A DNA stretch of 64,000 bases from Corynebacterium minutissimum (GTDB taxonomy: Bacteria > Actinomycetota > Actinomycetes > Mycobacteriales > Mycobacteriaceae), in contig NZ_JSEF01000016.1 of the NCBI RefSeq assembly GCF_000805675.1, forward strand, positions 1 through 64,000. The letters run 5' to 3'. The number at the start of each line of letters is the position of its first letter. The stretch's first letter is position 1. Below, in pieces: positions 18,050 through 26,767 of the stretch. The notes below the pieces were generated by a model. That model was not told the DNA's origin, did not search any database, and saw only the letters and a list, made by a program, of their open reading frames with translations. A program made the translations under genes and the position numbers.

Positions 18050-19102
18050 GTGAACAAGCACTACTATGAATCGCTCGCCCAGTTTTTGTTAGCCAATGAG
18101 CAACTCCTCGAAGGCGGCATCAACGAACAAGAACTCACTACCCCAACCAGAACTGAAATTCGAAATCTTTTCGCGGAGGCCGGCTGGAAAGAACAACCAC
18201 CACAGCACCGGCCATTTCGAACTGTTTTCACCCCTCCAGGCAACGGTGCACCCGTAAAAATGATTGACGGGAAACTTTTTCGCCATTCTCTCGAGGTTGA
18301 TTTGATTGCAAAGAATAAGGAACTAACACGAAAATTTCTCGATTCAAACAGTGTACCCCTTCCGACGGGAACCGACTTTTCCAGAGAAGACAAGGAAATC
18401 GCACGCCTTTACTTTCAAACCTTTGACGGTCCTTGTGTAACTAAGCCCACAAATTCCGGCGGTTCAAGGGGTGTCACTGTAGGAATTAAATCCAACGCAG
18501 ATTTTGAAAAAGGATGGGATTTGGCTGTTTCAAGTCCAAATACCAAACGAGTATTGTTGGAGGAGCAAGTCCAAGGCGTAGAACTTCGCCTTTTCGTAAT
18601 AGATAACGAGGTAGCAGCTGCGGCTGCCAAAGTACAGCCCTTTGTAATCGGTGACGGTAAGACTTCTTTAGAAGCCCTCATTATTAAAGCAAATGAGTCT
18701 CGTAGTCTTAACTTTCGCCACCGGCGCCATCCTATAGTTCCTGTAGCTGAGTTCCTTAAACAACAATCCGTAAGCATTGATACAACGCCCGATCTAAATC
18801 AGGTCGTTTTCCTGAACCCCTTCACTACGCTTCGAGCAGGCGCTATCAATATTGACGTAACAAGTCACCTTAGCCCCGATGTTTTAAAAATGGCAGTACG
18901 AGCGGTGAAGGCAATACCAGGACTTCGGATAGCTGGTGTCGACATCTTGGTAAGCAGTTTAACCCATGCAAATGAAGCGAAAGTCCTCGAAGTCAACACC
19001 GCGCCGGCCATTGATATTCATCGTTTCCCGAGTATCGGAACCCCAATTAATCTGCCCGCGCTGATGGTCAAATACTTCACGGACAACCCTCAGGACGCAT
19101 AG
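18050..19102 (+). CDS. ATP-grasp ligase (cyanophycin synthetase/glutathione synthetase-like)
   Basis: A 350-residue protein from a GTG start at 18050 (AAGGA upstream, 13 bases after the previous stop). The ATP-grasp fold is visible: the central GPCVTKPTNSGGSRGVTVGI loop, LLEEQVQGVELRLFVID, then VIGDGKTSLEALI, and the metal-binding end KVLEVNTAPAID. The motif order is closest to the ATP-grasp half of cyanophycin synthetase, which joins an amino acid to a carboxyl group through an acyl phosphate. With the AsnB-like gene it forms a two-ligase unit, suggesting stepwise amide formation on a small molecule, peptide or glycan. No precursor peptide or carrier protein is visible nearby. Confidence 0.82.
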   Translation: MNKHYYESLAQFLLANEQLLEGGINEQELTTPTRTEIRNLFAEAGWKEQPPQHRPFRTVFTPPGNGAPVKMIDGKLFRHSLEVDLIAKNKELTRKFLDSNSVPLPTGTDFSREDKEIARLYFQTFDGPCVTKPTNSGGSRGVTVGIKSNADFEKGWDLAVSSPNTKRVLLEEQVQGVELRLFVIDNEVAAAAAKVQPFVIGDGKTSLEALIIKANESRSLNFRHRRHPIVPVAEFLKQQSVSIDTTPDLNQVVFLNPFTTLRAGAINIDVTSHLSPDVLKMAVRAVKAIPGLRIAGVDILVSSLTHANEAKVLEVNTAPAIDIHRFPSIGTPINLPALMVKYFTDNPQDA

Positions 19103-19493
19103 CCGTTATTCAAGAACACCATGCTTTTCTTGCTTTGGACTGCCCGGCATTCCCAAAACCAGTCTTGCAAATTGCCAGCTTACCCAGCGCAATCTCAGCA
19201 ATCCTGTTAGAACAAGCCCAGAAATCTTCCCGTTGGCACCTGCACTGGCAAGCTGCGGTTTGTCGAATCTACGTCTCGCTTTTCTTTGGAAGAGAAAGGT
19301 AAGTGTCCCCCTTCTTCTGAAGCGCCCTGGGCTTAGTTCGATCCTCGGCTAGGAAAGGGTTCGGCACTCTGACCGGAAAGCAGTCCATCAAGCTCGAAGA
19401 GAAAGCGACCCATCTGATCATCGAAATGGTCCGCCTGGTGTCTTACTCACTACAGCGCGCCTTTGTGAATGTAGGCGTGCCCCGGCGCATCTC
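19103..19493. other. Intergenic DNA before the propeller pseudogene
   Basis: Some 390 bases with no convincing reading frame and no clear terminator after the ATP-grasp gene. Composition resembles decayed coding DNA. I could not match it to another part of the window. Confidence 0.4.
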
Positions 19494-19826
19494 ACCCTAT
19501 CTTTGAGCAAACGAGCGCTGGTGTCACATTGATGTTCAGCGCTATAACGGTGAGTACATTGGCCGCGTGCACAATATCCCGAGCGAAACTGTCCAGAGGG
19601 GCAACTTGTACCTGATTCGTTCAAAAGACGGCATCAACTGATAGCGTTCAGACACGCCGGTCATTTCACATGAGGGGTCCGGTTACCCTAACCTCTACAA
19701 GTCGGCCCGTGTCCCCACGACAACGGTGCTGATCTCTCACCAGACCTCTTGTATTCCGAATTCAGCGAGTACCGCGTTAACTGACGAATCAACCGTACTA
19801 TCGCGGGGCGCGTCAGCGCGGAATAA
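19494..19826 (+). pseudogene. Decayed 3' copy of the secreted propeller gene
   Basis: This stretch is clearly homologous to about 14873-15207, the last 110 codons of the intact propeller gene: AACGAGCGCTGGTG, GATGTTCA(A/G)CGCTA and the closing CGGATCAACCG-type segment recur in order. It has in-frame stops (for example TGA where the intact gene has a Trp codon near 19639) and indels, and no 5' part. The last 14 bases overlap the end of the heparinase-like gene. It is a fragmentary duplicate, so the ligase pair sits between a complete and a broken copy. Confidence 0.85.
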
Positions 19827-21609
19827 GCCCTCCGTCGGCGTATCCCCGCTCGATCGGCACGGAGAGCGCCCGCACTCTCTGTGCCGCGATGTCGTACTCG
19901 AAAAGATAGGTCTTCAACCCACGAACAATACGTAGCGTCCTCTTACCTTGCCCGCTGTCCTTGAAGGTGTACTCCACCTTCTCCTCGGGCCCAGCCACCA
20001 CAATAGCGGTGAGCAATCCAAAGTCTCGGCTCGCACGTCCAAAGCCCACAGTCCACGTGTCCGTGGGTTGCTCGTTACGGAAAACAATGCCGCGAAGCCC
20101 TTCACAGTCTCCTCGTGCCAGATTCACGTCAGTGTGCTCGAAATAGCGCGACCCCTCAATGCCGTAACGGATAAAAACTAACTGCGTTCCGTCAACCACG
20201 GAGCGAAACCGGACGGTTTCATACTGCGATCCCACGTACTCAAACTCGGGTGCCACATTCCAGCGTTGCTCTGAGTACTCCACCTTCGACGTAGGCTCCA
20301 AACTGTCCGCGACCACAAAAGGACCGCAGTCAGCAAAACAGGCACTACGATTCCACTTCAGGCCCTCCCACGCAGTGTCTTCCAAATCGAATGCAGACCA
20401 CGTCTCTTCAACCTGGTGACTCACCAACCGTGAAGCCGCGTCAGGGATATGCTCCTTCCCGCGCACCATAAGCACATTGTGTGCTTGCCGGCTCTGCGCG
20501 TAATCACGCATCTTCCCCCGTGCATAACCCGGGTGGCCAGCATCCACAATGACATTTCTGCCGCGGTCCCAAAACGTCAGCGACAAATGGTCACAATGAC
20601 CATGTATCTCACGGGCGGGCCCAAAGCGCAGAGAATAGAAGCTCTCCATGTTTTGTGCCCGGAGTTGGCCAAAACCTGAGCGCCCAAATACATACCCTGC
20701 GTCGTAAACCTTGACTCGGGGAATCTCCACGCCAGTCGCGCCATTCGATAGTGCAAATTCCACTGCCCCTCCGCGCACGAACTCAGGACGCCGAGGCATT
20801 GAGTCACCAACTTCAACGAATGTGCCGCCTGGGGTCATCGAATGCGCAATGAATTCTTCAAGCGGCTCCTTCTTCGCGCGCAGAGCATCTGCACCTGGTG
20901 CCCCAAACAACTCAAGGGCATCAACCGCGGTCTGGCGAAGCCTTTCAATATAATTAGCGTACTCCGGCGCTTGCTCATTAATGGCGCCTTCCTCGTCGAT
21001 CATTACTTCAAGGCAAGCTTTTGCGCGCTCTGCACCGGTGGTGAGCATCGACTCATTACTCAGCCTATCTCCTACCACCATCAACGCCAGTGCTTGGGAA
21101 AGCCCGTGGTTCCAGTAGCCATCAAAATGCTCCAGCAGCCACTTCCCGTGATGCTCGATGGCCTCATGCAGCCATTCGTCTTCAGGGAAGATTTCACTAA
21201 GCGCGCTGAGCGACGCTGCCCTAATCGCCACCGCATGCCCGCCCCAAACGTACTCATCGTCTTTCCACTCAGGCGTTACGTGGTTCATTTCCCACCAATT
21301 CCACGCCACCGCCCAGACAAACTCTGCGCCGGCTGAAACTTCCTCAGTCCACTCCGACTCAGGAAGCCCCACCGCACGGTCCACTATGAAGTCGATCCAG
21401 TTCAGCGAGTGCAAGTAGAAACGCACTGTCGGGTGCAACCGCTGTGCTTCGATCTGGGGCCAGAACGCCTCTTCAGGTTCAAAGAAAACCTCCGGATAAG
21501 AATGGATCACAATCATCCCGCTTAACACGCGCGACACCTTGTTGATACGCCCTAAGCCGCCAGAAATAACGATGGGGCGGCCGCGGTTGGGTGAAGTATA
21601 AAGCGACAA
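19813..21609 (-). CDS. Heparinase II/III-like polysaccharide lyase family protein
   Basis: A 598-residue protein from a TTG start with a strong ribosome-binding site (AAAGGAAAG). The N-terminal half is an alpha-toroid with the asparagine-containing FDGYWNHGLSQALALM and NEQAPEYANYIERLR. The C-terminal half is the heparinase II/III beta-domain with HGHCDHLSLTFWD and VIVDAGHPGYARG. The family cleaves uronic-acid-containing polysaccharides by beta-elimination, and members are common in bacterial glycan export loci, where they may trim or edit the polymer. No signal peptide is evident, so it may act inside the cell or be released another way. It is the last gene of the minus-strand glycan operon, 37 bases after the double glycosyltransferase. 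Confidence 0.83.
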   Translation of the reverse strand: MSLYTSPNRGRPIVISGGLGRINKVSRVLSGMIVIHSYPEVFFEPEEAFWPQIEAQRLHPTVRFYLHSLNWIDFIVDRAVGLPESEWTEEVSAGAEFVWAVAWNWWEMNHVTPEWKDDEYVWGGHAVAIRAASLSALSEIFPEDEWLHEAIEHHGKWLLEHFDGYWNHGLSQALALMVVGDRLSNESMLTTGAERAKACLEVMIDEEGAINEQAPEYANYIERLRQTAVDALELFGAPGADALRAKKEPLEEFIAHSMTPGGTFVEVGDSMPRRPEFVRGGAVEFALSNGATGVEIPRVKVYDAGYVFGRSGFGQLRAQNMESFYSLRFGPAREIHGHCDHLSLTFWDRGRNVIVDAGHPGYARGKMRDYAQSRQAHNVLMVRGKEHIPDAASRLVSHQVEETWSAFDLEDTAWEGLKWNRSACFADCGPFVVADSLEPTSKVEYSEQRWNVAPEFEYVGSQYETVRFRSVVDGTQLVFIRYGIEGSRYFEHTDVNLARGDCEGLRGIVFRNEQPTDTWTVGFGRASRDFGLLTAIVVAGPEEKVEYTFKDSGQGKRTLRIVRGLKTYLFEYDIAAQRVRALSVPIERGYADGGLIPR

Positions 21610-21646
21610 AACTTTCCTTTCGACGAACTGTCAGAGCTTTCTCGTC

Positions 21647-23818
21647 CTAAACGGAAAGCAGTACTTCGTCCCAACACGGAAGAACGGTTGTAGTGTCCCA
21701 GCGAGTCGCAAACTCGCGACACTCTTCTCCCCTAGCAGCAAACACTTTCTTATCACGCATGCTCAATACGGTATTTACATGATGTTCGGTGGACATATCC
21801 TCGGCAAAGACTCCAAAGACTTGTTCTACTCCTTCTCGCTCCCACAGAAGTGGAATCCCTCGTGCTGCCATCCCTTCGGCCGGAGCAAGATGAAAACTCT
21901 CTAGTTCACTCGGCGACAGAACGAAACCGACTCCACGATTCCATGCTGCGATGTCTGCGCCAAATCCATCGAAGACTACACGGGGTCTGAGACGAGAGGA
22001 AGACGAGACTCTGTTGAAGAATTCAAGGTACAGCTGCTTTTGGATCGAGGAATTCCATACATGTGGATAATCCCATGGCAGTCGCCCTTTAAACCGCAGA
22101 ATGTAGCGATCATCTTCCTCTACGAGCTTTTCGATAAGATCGATGGCACGATCAGGACGTTTGAGGAATGGGACAAAGCCAACCATTCCCAAAGTGAAAC
22201 GAGCACTTTCAAGCTTTGGCCGATCGAAGTCGGACAAATCTACTGTATTGGGCAAAACTACAGTGTTGACCGTACTTAGGTCGAATTTTTCCCTTGCCAT
22301 TGTGCGTACCCATTCAGAGACGAAAACAAGGGTGTCAACATTAGTCCATTGGACCTTAGACATCCACGGCCCATTCAGTTCGAACCGGTGCAGACGTGAA
22401 ACCAAACGCGTAGATTCAGGCTTATGGGCGGAGTACCAAGCCAGCGACGGGCCAGCCCACTCGCAAAACACCACATCTGCCCACTCTGCAAGCAAACGAC
22501 TCTGTTCAGGATCATGATCGTGCAGTGTCGTCCATCTGTCCTGCTTTACGTCAAACTTTGACGAACGCTGCAAATAGTCCATGAGCTCACCCATGAACTT
22601 GAGGTCATGTGAAGCTACCACAACACGACAAGGACGCACACTGTCCTCGTTTGTCGGAGCGTTCATTTCGATAGCACGAGAGAAGGCACTTCCCAAACGA
22701 GTTTCAGCCGCATCCATCGAGTATTCAGCACTGGCGGCGAAAGCTACACGTTGGGCCACCTGAATCTGCCCCAGATTGCTTGCAATAGTCTGTGCAATCT
22801 CATCAATCGAATCGCCGGCTCTGACATAGAAGGGGTAGTCTTCACCCCATACCGCACAATGGTCGGTCGTCCGATTGATTAGAGGCGCCGTACCGACAGC
22901 TCCATATTCGAGAGCCTTTGTAGAAATCTCAAGACTGGAGTCGAGCTCTTCGCTTCTCCAGCCGAAGCCAATATCAGCCTCGCTAATTCTTGCCATGGAG
23001 TCTTCACGCGACAAGGCACCAACCCATGTGACGCCACTAGCTGAATCGGAATTCGCACGCTCAAGTGCTTCACGCATATGCTCAGCCCAGCTAGGCTCCG
23101 AAGACGACGCATTAATCTTAGATCCGATAACCTCGAGCGTCGCCGAAACACCAAGCTTGCTCAATGCTCGCGGTAGCTCGAGCATCTCCAGAGTCCGCCA
23201 CTCTTTCGCTAACTTCCCTGAATACACAAGTCGAAGCGGCGAACTCTCAGGAGCAGACACCTCCGTAGGCTCCTTGAACAATTCATTCGGAATCATAGGG
23301 GGCATCAACACTGTCTTCCCCGCTGATTCTGGAACAATCCCCTCCCAATACGAGCGTGCTGCTTCCGTCTGTGCCAAAATACGGCGCGAAGCAATGGCGA
23401 TCTTTCTCAACCGAGCTACATTTCGTTCTGAGAGCTTCTTCGGAGGAAAGGGAATATCAGTCACATATGCCCATAAAAGCTCAGCTATTCTCGGTTTCAG
23501 CCCTAGTTGATAGGAAACCTCAAACCCGCGCGCCAAGACAGCGCACGCATTCGAATCAGCGACGACTGAATCTACAAAATCTGCAGCTGCCTCAGGCGTT
23601 AGCCCCTCACCAATTTCAACACCACGAGGTGCGTGAATCATCACGTTCGAAATGCCTTCGATCGAGTTCAGAAGTATACCATCGACAGCTTCGTACTTCA
23701 GGAGGAGATGCACCTCATCAAACAAACGCGACAGGACTCTTGTAACAGAGACTAGCCACACCGACGAACCATCGATTGCATTTGCGTTTACATCACCGTA
23801 AACGACGATAGATTTCAT
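21647..23818 (-). CDS. Tandem GT-B glycosyltransferase (two GT4-like modules)
   Basis: A 723-residue protein with two glycosyltransferase-like modules. The first (about 1-370) has a Rossmann start MKSIVVYGDVNANAIDGSS, then LRLVYSGKLAKEWRTLEML and an acidic region near ISTKALEYGAVGTAPL. The second (about 400-720) has CRVVVASHDLKFMGELMDYL, VLPNTVDLSDF and the donor-binding SPSELESFHLAPAEGMAARG. Double modules often add two sugars in succession or build a repeat unit. It is probably cytoplasmic, acting on a lipid-linked acceptor. Its start overlaps the upstream gene by four bases (ATGA), so the two are coupled. Confidence 0.85.
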   Translation of the reverse strand: MKSIVVYGDVNANAIDGSSVWLVSVTRVLSRLFDEVHLLLKYEAVDGILLNSIEGISNVMIHAPRGVEIGEGLTPEAAADFVDSVVADSNACAVLARGFEVSYQLGLKPRIAELLWAYVTDIPFPPKKLSERNVARLRKIAIASRRILAQTEAARSYWEGIVPESAGKTVLMPPMIPNELFKEPTEVSAPESSPLRLVYSGKLAKEWRTLEMLELPRALSKLGVSATLEVIGSKINASSSEPSWAEHMREALERANSDSASGVTWVGALSREDSMARISEADIGFGWRSEELDSSLEISTKALEYGAVGTAPLINRTTDHCAVWGEDYPFYVRAGDSIDEIAQTIASNLGQIQVAQRVAFAASAEYSMDAAETRLGSAFSRAIEMNAPTNEDSVRPCRVVVASHDLKFMGELMDYLQRSSKFDVKQDRWTTLHDHDPEQSRLLAEWADVVFCEWAGPSLAWYSAHKPESTRLVSRLHRFELNGPWMSKVQWTNVDTLVFVSEWVRTMAREKFDLSTVNTVVLPNTVDLSDFDRPKLESARFTLGMVGFVPFLKRPDRAIDLIEKLVEEDDRYILRFKGRLPWDYPHVWNSSIQKQLYLEFFNRVSSSSRLRPRVVFDGFGADIAAWNRGVGFVLSPSELESFHLAPAEGMAARGIPLLWEREGVEQVFGVFAEDMSTEHHVNTVLSMRDKKVFAARGEECREFATRWDTTTVLPCWDEVLLSV

Positions 23819-24720
23819 CTTTCTTCGCCTCGCAATACAGAAGTCAAGACCTTCAAAACTGGCAAATAAACATCATCTTCCCACTCCCAGTTTGGCTCTG
23901 TTCCTTCAATAAGAACTGTTGCCATTTGTCTTAGTTCATTCGAGAAATGGTCTTGTCGCGGTACCTTTACTACTACGACAATCACTCCCCGTGCCTGCGC
24001 CTTTCGTATGTGTTCCGACAAGCTTAAGAACCGTGAGGTGGACTGCGATGTTAGAGTCCCCGCCCAGGCACCAGACTCCAATTCTCGTTCATCCACAATT
24101 AGATAAGACGTTCCGCTGTTGCACGCACCAAGTTGATGAGGAACCTCAATTCTTTGCACAATGCCAACGTCGCCTAAAGATTTTGCAAGAGAATCCGACC
24201 CAATGACTTCGATGCGCCGCTGACGAGTTTCATCAGTAGCACCTTCGAGAGCCCTCAAAACCTCAAACGCATCGCTGTCCATTGTCTGCATGGCTGCAAG
24301 CCGTCCTGCTTGTTGCGCTGACGGACGATCCAAGATTGCAGATGCGGTAACTGTCTGTGGTGCAAATAATAGCCCTTGCTTGGCGTCGGCGTCCCAGTTT
24401 TTCGACTCAGGGTCATGAGCAATTAATTCATTAAGATTCCGTTGCTGGGCTTCTCGATCATATTTCTTCTGACCAGCACGTAGTTCCTCATTAGCTTGCT
24501 CCAAGCTGCTCACTCGCCGTAGAATTTCGCGCGTATACCCCTCTGATTTCTTTTGAGAAGACACCCACATTGAGAGAAAGAAGAACAAAACGCCTACGGC
24601 TCCAATGAACAAGAGAGTCTTCATAACTGTCGGCTCCACAGCTATGGCTACTGAAGCCAACAATGCCGCTAGCGCGCCAAGAAATGTTAGTCCCCTGCCT
24701 CGTCGAAAAAAGTCAAGCAT
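23815..24720 (-). CDS. Membrane-anchored protein with coiled coil, glycan operon
   Basis: A 301-residue protein with two N-terminal hydrophobic segments (about residues 10-28 and 33-52), a charged coiled-coil stretch (about 60-100) and a roughly 190-residue soluble domain. I do not recognise a family. The soluble part contains IEVIGSDSLAKSLGDVGIV and ARGVIVVVVKVPRQDHFS, suggesting an alpha/beta fold. Its location between the ABC exporter ATPase and the double glycosyltransferase, with a four-base overlap to the latter, argues for a role in assembling or anchoring the glycan machinery at the membrane. Confidence 0.65.
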   Translation of the reverse strand: MLDFFRRGRGLTFLGALAALLASVAIAVEPTVMKTLLFIGAVGVLFFFLSMWVSSQKKSEGYTREILRRVSSLEQANEELRAGQKKYDREAQQRNLNELIAHDPESKNWDADAKQGLLFAPQTVTASAILDRPSAQQAGRLAAMQTMDSDAFEVLRALEGATDETRQRRIEVIGSDSLAKSLGDVGIVQRIEVPHQLGACNSGTSYLIVDERELESGAWAGTLTSQSTSRFLSLSEHIRKAQARGVIVVVVKVPRQDHFSNELRQMATVLIEGTEPNWEWEDDVYLPVLKVLTSVLRGEER

Positions 24721-24825
24721 TTTCGCTCTCCTTAGCGAAACGTCGACGAACCATCGGTCTACCTTCCTTCCTTGTTTCCGCGCGCATCGAATCCAGGAAT
24801 TCTATGTCTTCCGCGCTAACAATCA

Positions 24826-25773
24826 TCATCGCACTGACTTTTCGAGTAGGACGAGTGGCTTTTTGAAGTTCTGCTTAATGTCGCTGAGGAGATCGTGCGC
24901 AGGTTCCTTATTCTCCCTTCCCATGAGCTTTGCCCACTCTCGGTACTGAGTAGCTACAATATCCGTTGGACCATCGGCAATAATATGCCCCTTTGAAATC
25001 CAAATAGCCCGACTGCAGTTTCGCTCAATTTCTCCAAGCGCGTGCGAAACTAGAAATAGATTTCCTGCTCTCTCCAAAAGCTCTTCCATTCGCGCCGTCG
25101 CCTTAGCTCCGAAAGCAGCATCACCTGTCGAAAGTGCTTCATCAATCATCAGGATTTCAGGACGCACCGCAGTTGAAATCGCGAATGACAAGCGAGCAGA
25201 CATCCCCGATGAATAGGTCTTCATCGGTCTTTTGATCGCGTCGCCCAATTCAGTCCACTCCGCAATCTCTCCAATTTGGTCTTTCGCATCATTAGGACTC
25301 ATCCCCAGCGCGAGACAGCCTAAATAGATGTTGTGTTCTCCCGAAAGGTCGGGTTGAAGTGCAGGTGAGACTCCCATGAGTGTAGGTTGCGAGCGAGTGA
25401 GAATTCGACCTGAGGTAGGAGCGAGCCCTCCGGAAATCATACTAAGCAAAGTTGATTTTCCGGAACCGTTTAGTCCGATAATCCCGATCGACTCCCCTGG
25501 CAAGGCGATCAGGGAAGCGTCGACTATAGCGTCCACAACTGTTTTCCCACGACCTGCCCGCGTCATGCTTGCATCCGAAGAACGCCCCTGGCTTATCACG
25601 TATCTCTTGGATACATTGTCCACTACAACGTTTGCCCGCTCTACATAATTGATGTCAGGTTCCGATTCCTCCACAGCAGGAGCCGTTGACTCTTCACGCA
25701 TTTGTGCTTCTTTTTTCCGCTTCGCATAAAAATACTTGCCGGGCTCCGCCGGCAACTTAGACGAGTCGAACAT
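24826..25773 (-). CDS. Polysaccharide ABC exporter ATPase (Wzt/TagH type)
   Basis: A 315-residue protein starting at the ATG at 25773, chosen for the GGAGG eight bases upstream; a longer frame to 25815 lacks this. The N-terminal 50 residues are a charged leader, followed by the ATPase core: Walker A GLNGSGKST, signature SSGMSARLSFA, Walker B ILMIDEALSTGD and the H-loop LVSHALGEI. This Walker B and order are characteristic of O-antigen/teichoic-acid exporter ATPases. It overlaps the permease gene by 17 bases. A short C-terminal tail (about 25 residues) replaces the large carbohydrate-binding domain of some Wzt proteins, so export may depend on a lipid-linked carrier without a terminal cap. Confidence 0.9.
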   Translation of the reverse strand: MFDSSKLPAEPGKYFYAKRKKEAQMREESTAPAVEESEPDINYVERANVVVDNVSKRYVISQGRSSDASMTRAGRGKTVVDAIVDASLIALPGESIGIIGLNGSGKSTLLSMISGGLAPTSGRILTRSQPTLMGVSPALQPDLSGEHNIYLGCLALGMSPNDAKDQIGEIAEWTELGDAIKRPMKTYSSGMSARLSFAISTAVRPEILMIDEALSTGDAAFGAKATARMEELLERAGNLFLVSHALGEIERNCSRAIWISKGHIIADGPTDIVATQYREWAKLMGRENKEPAHDLLSDIKQNFKKPLVLLEKSVR

Positions 25774-26689
25774 ACTTATCCTCCGCTCTCCAGAAGAAAA
25801 TGAAGCCAACTGCAAATGCGCCTACGCTCCATGCCAAGAGTTGTCCCCAAGTTTCTAAGCTTGGCGCAGTTCGATAAATTGTACTGTCTCGGATCGCAGT
25901 GAGGAATATATAGCATGGATTAGCTGTCATTACCTGGTGAACAACCGAGTGCTCAGCAAACCTATCGACTGAAAACATCACGCCCGACAAGAAAAACAAG
26001 CCACGAGTCAGAAGTCCTAAAATGGTCTTAGCCTCTGGGATCTGTGCAGTGAGACGAGCAGTGATCATCATTAGTCCGCAGCCAAAAACATGGATTAGAA
26101 GGAATAGCGGTATCACAAAAACTACAGTCCACGATGGCCACGTTCCCCACTGAAAAAGAAAAGCCGCTATGAGCGCCACACACGCTGGCAATACGTTATC
26201 TATTAGTGAACGCAATGCGGTTGAGAAAGGAATTGATGCCCTTGGAAACTGAAATGCCCGAATCATCGAGCGCGAGGACTGCATGAGACTGATGCCAGAG
26301 TTCATGAGCCCCGTCATCATAGACATGAAGATAATCCCGATGAAAAGAAAACCGATAAAGTTCTCGATACCACGAGAGGTCTTGAGGAGAAGTCCGAAGA
26401 GAAAACCATAGAGCGCGACATCGAATAAGGGGTTTAGCACAAGCCACAACTGCCAAAGACGATAATCCCGCGTTGTACGCAGCGCCTTGGCGCGTGCGTC
26501 TGCGGCGATAAAGTGCCGTCGGTCCACCAACTGTGAAATGTACTCCCCAAGAGTAGGGCGAGTAGCCAACGGATGGAGACCTTCAGGGTTGACTATCTGT
26601 ACGCGACCTTCATGTCGCGCTACCTGGGCATTGAGTTCTTCGACTCCTCGCTGTGAAGTCTTGGAACCGCGCCATTTGTGGCGTGCCAA
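25757..26689 (-). CDS. Polysaccharide ABC exporter permease (Wzm/TagG type)
   Basis: A 310-residue ABC-2 membrane protein with six hydrophobic segments in the C-terminal 220 residues and a polar N-terminal 80. The conserved amphipathic region RDYRLWQLWLVLNPLFDVALYG and the NPCYIFLTAIRD segment after TM5 are typical of TagG/Wzm. The start is TTG at 26689: an in-frame TAA lies a short way upstream and no ATG or GTG intervenes; GGAAGG lies 11 bases before it. With the ATPase it should move a lipid-linked polymer outward across the cytoplasmic membrane. Confidence 0.88.
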   Translation of the reverse strand: MARHKWRGSKTSQRGVEELNAQVARHEGRVQIVNPEGLHPLATRPTLGEYISQLVDRRHFIAADARAKALRTTRDYRLWQLWLVLNPLFDVALYGFLFGLLLKTSRGIENFIGFLFIGIIFMSMMTGLMNSGISLMQSSRSMIRAFQFPRASIPFSTALRSLIDNVLPACVALIAAFLFQWGTWPSWTVVFVIPLFLLIHVFGCGLMMITARLTAQIPEAKTILGLLTRGLFFLSGVMFSVDRFAEHSVVHQVMTANPCYIFLTAIRDSTIYRTAPSLETWGQLLAWSVGAFAVGFIFFWRAEDKYVRLV

Positions 26690-26767
26690 TATGAATCAGC
26701 CCTTCCAGATCTATTGTGTTCGAACGTCCATATAAGTTACGAGCTTCGATGAGGACGCCGAGAATTG

